From: an uncultured Opitutaceae bacterium
GTDB taxonomy: Bacteria > Verrucomicrobiota > Verrucomicrobiae > Opitutales > Opitutaceae
Direction: 5' to 3'
NCBI GenBank assembly: GCA_946482625.1
Contig: CAMLSH010000185.1
Coordinates: forward strand, 1 to 7,467
DNA length: 7,467 bases
Shown here: one piece after another, positions 1 to 5,429 of the stretch
Position numbering within the stretch: the stretch's first letter is position 1
Layout of the letters: each line of letters starts with the position of its first letter
Translations under genes and position numbers: made by a program
Notes under the pieces: model-generated
Database searches by the model: none
Told to the model about the DNA's origin: nothing
The model's input: the letters and a program-made list of their open reading frames with translations, nothing else

Positions 1-932
1 ATCTGCGTCGCCTCATGCTGGATACGGATTTCCTCGTCGTGAAGATGGGCTTCGGCGGCGGCGAGTTTGGCGCGCTGAGTTTCGAGCTCAGTACGCTCGC
101 GGGCGATTTCGTCGGCCGACTTGGCGAAGGGGGAAACGCTCTGGGAGGTCTCGGCGAGTTTGCGGCGCTCTTCTTCGAGGGCGGTGCGTTCGCGGGCGAG
201 TTCGGAGCGGGCTTCGGCGAGGGCGCGGGCCTTCTGATCGATCAGGGTCTGCGCGGCGGAGGCCATTTCGCGCTGGCTGCGGAGGTCTTCGAAGTCGCCC
301 TGGACGCGGAGAGCGTCGGCGTTTTGCGAGAGGAGGGTTTTGAGCTCGGCTTCGAGGGCGGCTTTCTCGTGTTCGAGGCGCTCGGCTTTTTGTTCGAGCA
401 TGGCGCGCTCCTTGGCGCCGCGGAGGATCTCCTGGCGGAAATCGGGCGTATTGAAAGGGTCGTTACTCTGTCCGATGTCGGGATTGGCGAGGACTTGGAG
501 GACGGCCTCGGCTTCGGCCAGCTCGGTGGGGGTGAGGGCGCCGTCTTCAGCGGCGGGCTGCTGGTTGGGGCGGAGGATGCTGTTGATGCGGCGCAGGAGC
601 GGGCGCATGTCGCTGCCGGCGGGGAGCACGTCGCTGAGGCCCATGCGGATGCCTTTGACGATGAGCGGGAGCTCGAGCTGCTGCACGACGAGGACAACGG
701 GAACGGTGGGCTGGATTTTTTTCAGCGCTTCCACGAATTCGAATTCGGTGGCTCCGGGCATGCGCGCGTCGATGAGCGCGAGGTCGAACCACTCGCTGCG
801 AGCGGTCTCGAGCGCGGGATCACCTTCGGTGAACGCGCGAAGGTCGTAACCCGCGTCGGCGAGCATGAGCACGAGCTTGCGCTTCATTTTTGCGTCGCCG
901 TGTACGACCAGGATTTTTTTAACCAGATTCAT
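1..932 (-). CDS. Degenerate receiver-domain protein with long coiled coil (3' end beyond the window)
   Basis: I translated this open frame from the ATG at 932 down to the window edge: 310 residues with no stop, so the C-terminus is missing. Residues 5-121 read as a CheY-like receiver: strand 1 is KILVVHGD (6-13), the phospho-acceptor site is LIDARMPG with Asp55, and the domain ends near LLRRINSIL (112-120). The acidic pair normally following strand 1 is His11-Gly12, the Thr/Ser of strand 4 is replaced in VVLVVQQ (79-85), and the usual Lys near 105 is Ala in VLPAG. Residues 165-310 are rich in Glu, Arg, Ala and Leu with heptad spacing, a long coiled coil. It contains a repeated block, ARERTALEEERRKLA (246-260) and ARERTELETQRAKLA (277-291). 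There is no DNA-binding or kinase domain in the visible part. A cytoplasmic scaffold or phosphorylation-independent signalling role is inference. The start is supported by a modest purine-rich AGAGA upstream and by the receiver beginning at once. Confidence 0.85.
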   Translation of the reverse strand, partial: MNLVKKILVVHGDAKMKRKLVLMLADAGYDLRAFTEGDPALETARSEWFDLALIDARMPGATEFEFVEALKKIQPTVPVVLVVQQLELPLIVKGIRMGLSDVLPAGSDMRPLLRRINSILRPNQQPAAEDGALTPTELAEAEAVLQVLANPDIGQSNDPFNTPDFRQEILRGAKERAMLEQKAERLEHEKAALEAELKTLLSQNADALRVQGDFEDLRSQREMASAAQTLIDQKARALAEARSELARERTALEEERRKLAETSQSVSPFAKSADEIARERTELETQRAKLAAAEAHLHDEEIRIQHEATQ

Positions 933-1008
933 TGTCGGAATATCTCTCGTTCGGTCTTGGGACGGACCGTAGGTAGAGCGTCCAGTTCCGCGAAGCTATT
1001 GAGAGGGA

Positions 1009-1036
1009 AACGGGGGTATTTACCCGTTCTTTACCC
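1009..1036 (-). promoter_or_regulatory. Operator-like direct and inverted repeats upstream of the receiver gene
   Basis: On the minus strand GGGTAAA occurs twice (1036-1030 and 1025-1019) exactly 11 bases apart, one helical turn. Overlapping the second copy are inverted arms AACGGG (1009-1014) and CCCGTT (1023-1028). The site lies about 80-105 bases upstream of the receiver-gene start at 932. Its role as a regulator binding site is inference. I see no convincing -35/-10 pair beside it. Confidence 0.35.
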
Positions 1037-1152
1037 TGGCTGAAGGGAACTCCTCAGGCGGTATGAAAACGATTCGCGCGGGCGGTGTGAAACGGGTGCG
1101 AAAAATGGCAGGAGAACGCGGGATTTTACGTGGCTCGCGAGCGATCTCGTTC

Positions 1153-1177
1153 AGCGCGATCGGAGTGCGCGCTCCAC
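1153..1177 (-). repeat. REP-like hairpin A after natB
   Basis: Read on the minus strand it has a GTGG head (1177-1174), arm AGCGCG, a nine-base loop CACTCCGAT and arm CGCGCT (6 bp perfect stem). It begins 3 bases after the natB stop and could also slow or end natB transcription. A separate 10-base palindrome, GCTCGCGAGC, lies at 1133-1142. Confidence 0.55.
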
Positions 1178-1180
1178 CCA

Positions 1181-2392
1181 TCAAGAACGGAAGATGACGT
1201 CTTCGCGGTTGAACATACGCACGGCGAGGCCGAGCGCGGCGGCGGCGTAAACGCAGGTCGAGAGGAAGATCAACGTGAGCGGAAGAAGCGGGAAAGTGCC
1301 TGCGACCAGCTCTTTGCTGACAAGCGCGATGTTGAGGATCGGGATGAGGGAGAGCGTGGTGGTTAACTCGATACCGGGAAGAACGGCGCCGACGGCGGGC
1401 AGGATAACGATGATGAGCAGGGGCGAGACGTAGGTTTGGGCTTCTTTGTAGCTCTTCGCGAAGAGGGAGATGGTCATGAGCAATGCGGCAAAAAGCACGG
1501 CGAGTGGGAGCACCAGCACCACCACGCTGAGCACGCCGGGAACGCTGATGGTCGGCATGGCGGCGCCCGCGCCGGCGCCGATGGCTCCGCGCAACCAGCC
1601 GCTGCCGAGGAGTGCCGTGAGGCCCATTGATGCGAGCGAACTGGCCACGGTGGCGAGCGAGGCGACGAGCACGACGAGGAATTTTCCCAAGACAAGTTCG
1701 CTGCGGGCGGCGGGGCTGCAGAGAATCGTTTCCATGGTGCCGCGTTCTTTTTCGCCGGCAGTGAGATCGATCGCGGGGTACATCGCTCCGGTGAAGCAGA
1801 GGATGATGAGCATGTAAGGAATCATGCCGCCGAGGAAGGAGTTGCCGCCGACTTTTTCGGGCGGGGCGACGTTCTGGCGGCTGGTGTGGAACGGGTTGAT
1901 GAGGTCGGCGGGAAGGTTGTTGGCGGCGAGGCGTTCGCGGACGAGAACGCGGCTGTAGGTGCGCAGGGCGTCCTCGATGGCGCGAGTGGCGAAGCCGGAG
2001 CGCAGCTCGCCGTCGTGCGTGTAGATTTTGACGGTGCTGCGGGTGCCGTTGCGGACGGCTTCGTCGAAGCCCGGCGGTATCTCGACGGCGGCGCGGAGCT
2101 TTTTCTGCGAGATGCGTTCGGCGTAGTCGGGGGAGGCGGGGACGATTTTAAAGTCGGCTTGTTTTTCGAGGGTTTGGCGGATGGCGGGGGAATCCTCGCC
2201 GCCGATAATCATAACCGTGGGGACCTCGCGGCCGGCTTTTTTGACCAGCTTGATTGAGACGGCGGCGAAGCCGAAGGTGATCAGCGGCATGAGGAGCGTA
2301 GGCACGAGGAACATCGAGATGATGGCGCGGCGATCGCGCAGGGTGTCGCGCAGCTCTTTGACAAAAACGGTGAGGATGTTGCGGGCGTTCAT
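1181..2392 (-). CDS. natB: ABC-2 type exporter permease, NatB-like
   Basis: Membrane subunit of an ABC exporter in the NatB/ABC-2 family, 403 residues, a usual length. A short cytoplasmic N-terminus (KELRDTLRDRRAIISM) leads to a first membrane helix at about 25-48. A large extracytoplasmic domain spans about 50-182, followed by a cluster of further helices at about 186-207, 234-262, 283-312, 320-341 and 370-392. The family's conserved AGEKERGTMETIL is present at 212-224, and SYKEAQTYVSPL at 314-325 and the C-terminal FNREDVIFRS are also typical. The start codon overlaps the natA stop as ATGA, so the two are almost certainly translated together and form one transporter. NatAB of Bacillus subtilis exports sodium, but relatives move other substrates, so the cargo here is not proven. 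A REP-like hairpin follows the stop. Confidence 0.92.
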   Translation of the reverse strand: MNARNILTVFVKELRDTLRDRRAIISMFLVPTLLMPLITFGFAAVSIKLVKKAGREVPTVMIIGGEDSPAIRQTLEKQADFKIVPASPDYAERISQKKLRAAVEIPPGFDEAVRNGTRSTVKIYTHDGELRSGFATRAIEDALRTYSRVLVRERLAANNLPADLINPFHTSRQNVAPPEKVGGNSFLGGMIPYMLIILCFTGAMYPAIDLTAGEKERGTMETILCSPAARSELVLGKFLVVLVASLATVASSLASMGLTALLGSGWLRGAIGAGAGAAMPTISVPGVLSVVVLVLPLAVLFAALLMTISLFAKSYKEAQTYVSPLLIIVILPAVGAVLPGIELTTTLSLIPILNIALVSKELVAGTFPLLPLTLIFLSTCVYAAAALGLAVRMFNREDVIFRS

Positions 2393-3183
2393 GCGCGGGC
2401 CTCCGGGCGAATCGACGGTGGGATGGCGGTGTTTTCGCCGATGGAGCGGTCGGCGGAGGTGACGACGCGGACGAAAATTTCTTCCATGTCCTGCTCGTTG
2501 TGGCGGGCGCGCAGGTCGGCGAGGGTGCCTTCGTCGAGGAGGCGGCCGTCGTGGACGATGCCGATGACGTCGCAGAGTTTTTCCACTTCGCTCATGACGT
2601 GGGTGGAGTAAACGACGGTTTTGCCGCGCGTGCGGCAGTCGCGGATGAAGCGAACGATGGTGCGGGCGGCCATGACATCGAGGCCGAGGGTGGGCTCGTC
2701 GAAAATCATCACCGCGGGATCGTGGATCAAGGTGCGCGCGATGGAGGTTTTCTGTTTCATGCCGGTGGAGAATTTCTCGATGCGGCGGTCGAGGAATTCA
2801 TCCATGTCGAGTTCGGCGGAGAGGCGGGCGGTGCGGACGGCGATCTCGGCGTCGGAGAGGCCGTTGAGGCGGCCGAAGTAGGCGATGAGTTCGCGCGCGG
2901 TGAGACGGCCGTAGAGGGCGGTGCTGGCGGCGAGGAAACCGACTTGGGCGCGGACTTTGTCGGGCGCGTGGAGGACATCGAAACCGGCGACGGTGGCGGT
3001 GCCGGCGGTGGGTTTGAGGAGTGTGGCCAGGAGACGGAGCGTAGTTGTTTTCCCGGCACCGTTGGCGCCGAGGAGTCCGTAGATCTGGCCGGGAGCGACG
3101 GTGAAGCTGATGTTGTCGGCGGCGCGGATTTCGCCGCGTTTTTTATCGCGAAAGAGTTTGGTGAGCCCGCGCGCTTCGATCAT
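2389..3183 (-). CDS. natA: ABC exporter ATP-binding subunit, NatA-like
   Basis: Cytoplasmic ATPase that powers the NatB-like permease encoded next to it. With the ATG at 3183 it has 264 residues. Walker A is GANGAGKT (39-46), the signature is FSTGMKQKTSIAR (138-150, in place of the usual LSGGQ), Walker B is VMIFDEPTLGLD (158-169) and the switch His is in STHVMSE (His195). The stretch expected to hold the Q-loop reads VGFLAASTALYGRLT (81-95) with no clear Gln. An in-frame ATG at 3240 would add 19 residues of low-complexity sequence. I prefer 3183 because MIEARGLTKLF is where this family normally begins. No good Shine-Dalgarno sequence precedes either start. The stop overlaps the natB start by four bases. 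A sodium or drug export role is inferred from family only. Confidence 0.93.
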   Translation of the reverse strand: MIEARGLTKLFRDKKRGEIRAADNISFTVAPGQIYGLLGANGAGKTTTLRLLATLLKPTAGTATVAGFDVLHAPDKVRAQVGFLAASTALYGRLTARELIAYFGRLNGLSDAEIAVRTARLSAELDMDEFLDRRIEKFSTGMKQKTSIARTLIHDPAVMIFDEPTLGLDVMAARTIVRFIRDCRTRGKTVVYSTHVMSEVEKLCDVIGIVHDGRLLDEGTLADLRARHNEQDMEEIFVRVVTSADRSIGENTAIPPSIRPEARA

Positions 3184-3293
3184 GCGCGCATTTGTCGGGA
3201 AAGAAGGCGTGGAGGCAAGCGGGGGCGCGCAAATGACCAATGACCAGTAGACGGGAGCGTGGGCGGAATGGAGCTGGGCGCGGAGCGCCGAAT

Positions 3294-3342
3294 TTAACCA
3301 CTAATTGGTTTCGGCCAATGGCCGAAACTTCGAGGTTAACCT
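3294..3342. repeat. Nested palindrome with a perfect 9-bp hairpin
   Basis: The core has arms GTTTCGGCC (3308-3316) and GGCCGAAAC (3320-3328) around the loop AAT. Outer arms TTAACC (3294-3299) and GGTTAA (3334-3339) enclose it. AGGTTAACCT (3333-3342) is itself a perfect palindrome, and AACCA/TGGTT (3296-3300, 3306-3310) offers a competing stem. It lacks the GTAG-type head of the REP-like hairpins nearby. There is no T-run, so it is not a standard intrinsic terminator. It may be an operator, a transcript-processing structure or a separate repeat family. Confidence 0.55.
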
Positions 3343-3369
3343 TCGGCTGATCGCCTACGATGACGCAGC

Positions 3370-3393
3370 GGAGGGGCGCGCTAATCGCGCGCC
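3370..3393 (+). repeat. REP-like hairpin B
   Basis: On the plus strand a GGAG head (3370-3373) and one G precede the arm GGCGCGC (3375-3381), loop TAATC and arm GCGCGCC (3387-3393), a perfect 7-bp stem. With the copy at 3450-3474 it is one of two with the head on the plus strand. Confidence 0.55.
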
Positions 3394-3449
3394 GGGGGTT
3401 GTATCATGACGAATGATTGGGCTGGTGTGTGGCGTAAGGCTGGATCGAG

Positions 3450-3474
3450 GTGGAGCGGGCCGTCCCGGCGCGCT
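3450..3474 (+). repeat. REP-like hairpin C
   Basis: On the plus strand a GTGG head (3450-3453) abuts the arm AGCGGGCC, loop GTCCC (3462-3466) and arm GGCGCGCT (3467-3474), with 7 of 8 positions paired. The same GTCCC loop occurs in the copy at 5308-5332, with different stem bases. Confidence 0.6.
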
Positions 3475-3555
3475 GTTGGATGTCGAGCAGCGGGTGTGAT
3501 GATATGCTTGTGGGCGGGCACGCGAAAATGCGCTCGTGCGCGGGCGATGTCGCTC

Positions 3556-3580
3556 AACGCGCGGGGACAGCGCGTTCCAC
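3556..3580 (-). repeat. REP-like hairpin D
   Basis: On the minus strand a GTGG head (3580-3577) abuts the arm AACGCGC, loop TGTCCCC and arm GCGCGTT (arms at 3570-3576 and 3556-3562), a perfect 7-bp stem. It lies about 90 bases upstream of the kinase start, inside an upstream extension of that reading frame, and is one reason not to accept an earlier kinase start. Confidence 0.6.
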
Positions 3581-3667
3581 CGTAAGAAGAAAGAGAAAGA
3601 GAGGTGCGGGTGGGAGGGGCGGCGCGGCGGGCTTGTGTCGGGCACTGGGTTTTGCACGGTTGCACGC

Positions 3668-4627
3668 ATGGCTTCTCCCCACGTTGTCGTTGTAGGCAGT
3701 TACGTGCAGGATCTCTGCTGGAAGTGCGAACGGTTCCCTCAAGCGGGGCAGACCATCGTCGGCCAGTTCGCAACCGGACCGGGCGGCAAGGGCTCGAACC
3801 AGGCGGTGGCCGCGGGGCGGACGGGCGTGAGCACGTTGTTCGTCGGCGCGGTGGGGCGCGATGCGTTCGCGCGGGAGGCGAAGGCGTTTTATAAGGCGGA
3901 GGGGATCGGCGCGAAGTTTGTAGAAAAGACGGCGCATGCGACGGGGACGGCGGCGATCCTCGTGGAGGATTCGGGACAGAACGAAATCGTGGTGGCCCTC
4001 GGCGCGAATGCGGCGCTCTTGAAAACGGATGTGCCGGTCAACGCGCTCAAGCGGGCGCGCGTGGTGGTATCGCAGTTGGAATCGAATCTGACGACGGCCG
4101 CGCATGTCTTGAAGACGGCGAAACGCGCGGGTGTGACGACCGTGCTCAATCCGGCGCCGATGCGGCCGGACTTCGATCCGACGATGCTGGCGTCGGTCGA
4201 TGTGCTGATCCCGAACGAGACGGAGTTCACCGCGCTGGTGAACCGGCTGCGGATCGCGGGGCGCACTGACTTCACAGAGGCGGCGCTGCATGCGCTGGCG
4301 CCGGCGGCGTTGCACGCGTTGTGTCGCACGCTGGGGCCGGCGTCGGTGATCGTGACGCTCGGGAAGAAGGGCTGTTTCGTGTCACAGAAAGACGGGCACG
4401 CGAGTATCGCGGCGTACACGGGCATCCGGGTCGTCGATACGACGGGGGCGGGCGACGCGTTTGTCGGCGGGTTCGCGGCGGGGCTCGTGAAATTTGACGG
4501 CGATGTGCTGGCGGCGGCGCGCTTTGGGAATGCGGTGGCGGCGTTGTCGGTGACAAAGCCGGGAACAGCGCCGTCGATGCCGACGAAGGCGGAGATCGCG
4601 GGGTTTTTGAAGAAGCGGGGCGGGTGA
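3668..4627 (+). CDS. rbsK: PfkB-family carbohydrate kinase, ribokinase-like
   Basis: Cytoplasmic ATP-dependent sugar kinase, 319 residues, near the usual ribokinase length. The first PfkB signature GPGGKGSNQAVAAGRTG is at 37-53. The second, DTTGAGDAFVGGF (257-269), carries the catalytic base Asp263 and the anion hole. VLNPAPM, LIPNETE and the C-terminal SVTKPGTAPSMP also fit ribokinase, whose reaction makes ribose 5-phosphate. The N-terminal sugar-contact motif, GSxNxD in E. coli ribokinase, reads GSYVQD: the Asp is kept (Asp15) but the Asn position is Val, so the sugar may not be ribose. A short duplication, ALHALAPAALHAL, lies in the C-terminal half. The ATG at 3668 is chosen because the family's first strand begins at once and the sequence upstream is repeat-derived. 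No clear Shine-Dalgarno is visible. A second PfkB substrate class is the main alternative. Confidence 0.88.
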   Translation: MASPHVVVVGSYVQDLCWKCERFPQAGQTIVGQFATGPGGKGSNQAVAAGRTGVSTLFVGAVGRDAFAREAKAFYKAEGIGAKFVEKTAHATGTAAILVEDSGQNEIVVALGANAALLKTDVPVNALKRARVVVSQLESNLTTAAHVLKTAKRAGVTTVLNPAPMRPDFDPTMLASVDVLIPNETEFTALVNRLRIAGRTDFTEAALHALAPAALHALCRTLGPASVIVTLGKKGCFVSQKDGHASIAAYTGIRVVDTTGAGDAFVGGFAAGLVKFDGDVLAAARFGNAVAALSVTKPGTAPSMPTKAEIAGFLKKRGG

Positions 4628-4692
4628 GCTGGCGCTCGCTCTTAACGTGTACTTTTAATAGAACTGCCCGCCGTTCGTTTAGCCGTTGCCCC

Positions 4693-5151
4693 ATGAAAAC
4701 CCTGATCAAAGCCGTTGGACTATTTATCTCTCTTTCAATCGCGGCCCTCGCTGCCGATGTGCCCGATGCGGGCGCTAAGCTGGCGACGGTCGTGCGAGGA
4801 GCCGATGCGGTCACCATTCACTATTTCCTCAAAGGAGAGCGGAGAGAGCGCTCGGTGACATTTACCGATGATGGCTGGCGTGAGCGCTTGGCGGTGACGT
4901 TGGCAGCTGGAGTTTACAGTCCTCGGGATCACTGCTTTTGCGTTTCGACCCCTCGCATTAGCCTAAGCCGAAAAGGGGAGGAGGTTGGTAGCTTGAGCGT
5001 GCATCATAGAGAGAAACTGCGGGCGTATGTGGATGGGCTTAACGGCGATTTCTTCGTTGGCGCTGAGCTGGGCACTGCTGTCGTGAATCTCGCGATGGAG
5101 AAAGAGGGTTTGCTCAAGGCTGCGACGGGAGAGAGTGAGAACACACGCTGA
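4693..5151 (+). CDS. Small secreted protein of unknown function
   Basis: I do not recognise the family. From the ATG at 4693 it encodes 152 residues. The N-terminus MKTLIKAVGLFISLSIAALA is a typical Sec signal peptide: a positive start, a hydrophobic core and an A-L-A site, with cleavage expected after Ala20. The mature part is about 132 residues with one Cys-x-Cys (in DHCFCVSTP), a VGSLSVHHREKLRAYVDGL stretch that looks like a conserved motif, and no membrane segment. An earlier in-frame start at 4624 would place an Arg-rich leader before the signal peptide and is unlikely. Codon use differs from its neighbours: more A/T-ending codons including AGA, CTA, TCA and GGA. This hints at a different history or weaker expression. 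It lies 65 bases after the kinase and before a repeat array. No function should be assigned. Confidence 0.7.
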   Translation: MKTLIKAVGLFISLSIAALAADVPDAGAKLATVVRGADAVTIHYFLKGERRERSVTFTDDGWRERLAVTLAAGVYSPRDHCFCVSTPRISLSRKGEEVGSLSVHHREKLRAYVDGLNGDFFVGAELGTAVVNLAMEKEGLLKAATGESENTR

Positions 5152-5168
5152 GTTGATTGCGGTGGAAC

Positions 5169-5192
5169 GGCGCTGACGAAGCAGCGCCCTCC
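5169..5192 (-). repeat. REP-like hairpin E
   Basis: On the minus strand a GGAG head (5192-5189) abuts the arm GGCGCTG, loop CTTCGT and arm CAGCGCC, a perfect 7-bp stem. A GTGG also flanks it on the plus strand (5162-5165). It closely matches the copy at 6943-6966, including the flanking GGAAC and CCAA. Confidence 0.65.
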
Positions 5193-5204
5193 AAGTGCGG
5201 TGAG

Positions 5205-5229
5205 GCCACGCTCTAAGGAGCGCGGCTAC
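5205..5229 (-). repeat. REP-like hairpin F
   Basis: On the minus strand a GTAG head (5229-5226) begins a stem of GCC, one mismatch, then GAGCG pairing with CGCTC around a four-base loop (5214-5217); 8 of 9 positions pair (5205-5213 with 5218-5226). A smaller hairpin ACTCG/CGAGT (5228-5232, 5241-5245) follows directly, and TGATC/GATCA (5253-5257, 5261-5265) after that. Confidence 0.6.
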
Positions 5230-5274
5230 TCGGTGGACGGCGAGTGGGAGTTTGATCGCGGATCATCTCGCTCC

Positions 5275-5300
5275 GGCGCGTTGGGGACAACGCGCCCTAC
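5275..5300 (-). repeat. REP-like hairpin G, the clearest GTAG copy
   Basis: On the minus strand a GTAG head (5300-5297) directly abuts the arm GGCGCGTT, loop GTCCCC and arm AACGCGCC, a perfect 8-bp stem (5275-5282 with 5289-5296). The head is preceded by TCCGAG, shared with the next copy. Confidence 0.7.
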
Positions 5301-5307
5301 CTCGGAA

Positions 5308-5332
5308 AACGCGCCGGGACGGCGCGTTCCAC
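5308..5332 (-). repeat. REP-like hairpin H
   Basis: On the minus strand a GTGG head (5332-5329) abuts the arm AACGCGCC, loop GTCCC and arm GGCGCGTT, a perfect 8-bp stem. The two arms are the same sequences as in the neighbouring copy at 5275-5300 but in swapped order, so structure and loop are kept while the sides are exchanged. Confidence 0.7.
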
Positions 5333-5344
5333 CTCGGAGGCGGG

Positions 5345-5376
5345 CGCTCGGAGTGCGAGCGAGCTCGCTGGCCTAC
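5345..5376 (-). repeat. Compound REP-like hairpin I
   Basis: A GTAG head on the minus strand (5376-5373) precedes the 12-base perfect palindrome AGCGAGCTCGCT (5358-5369), which overlaps a second stem CGCTCG/CGAGCG (5345-5350, 5356-5361) with loop GAGTG. The CGGAGTGCG core is shared with the copy after natB (1161-1169). The copy ends about 53 bases before the esterase start. Confidence 0.5.
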
Positions 5377-5429
5377 GGGGGTGTTGTACGGGCTTTATTT
5401 CGTGGTCGGGGGTGTTCAACTCGCACGCG

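Larger units (their letters stand above)
3184..3667. other. Divergent intergenic region rich in palindromes, no gene
   Basis: This 484-base region separates the divergent natA and kinase genes and should hold both promoters, though I cannot pick a credible -35/-10 pair. It holds a nested palindrome (3294-3342), three REP-like hairpins (3370-3393, 3450-3474, 3556-3580), a smaller GGCGC/GCGCC hairpin at 3277-3289, a purine-only tract at 3583-3603 and a direct repeat TTGCACG (3652-3658 and 3660-3666) just before the kinase start. Open frames across it look like read-through of repeats, not genes. Confidence 0.7.

Noticed and set aside
15..1043. Long plus-strand open frame opposite the receiver gene
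   Set aside because: Its Gly/Glu/Phe-rich translation is the antisense shadow of a GC-rich coding strand; the minus frame gives a coherent receiver and coiled coil.
2500..3243. Plus-strand open frame of about 247 residues opposite natA
   Set aside because: Antisense shadow of natA, rich in Gly, Ala, Glu and Asp with no recognisable domain; natA shows all ATPase motifs.
3308..3328. Intrinsic terminator
   Set aside because: The stem is strong, but no T-run follows on either strand and both flanking genes point away from it.
3510..3539. Another REP-like copy (GTGG head, GCACG/CGTGC arms)
   Set aside because: The stem is only 5 bp with a long loop and the head is separated from it by several bases; too weak to list.
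3381..3773. Minus-strand open frames in the divergent gap
   Set aside because: They run through REP-like hairpins and into the start of the kinase; composition is Arg/Pro/Ser-rich with no domain.
4642..4661. AT-rich stretch before the small secreted gene as a sigma-70 promoter
   Set aside because: TTTAAT or TAATAG could be a -10, but no acceptable -35 lies at the right distance.
5169..5376. CRISPR array
   Set aside because: Repeats are individual hairpins of varying sequence with short irregular gaps; there are no identical direct repeats and no spacers of constant size.
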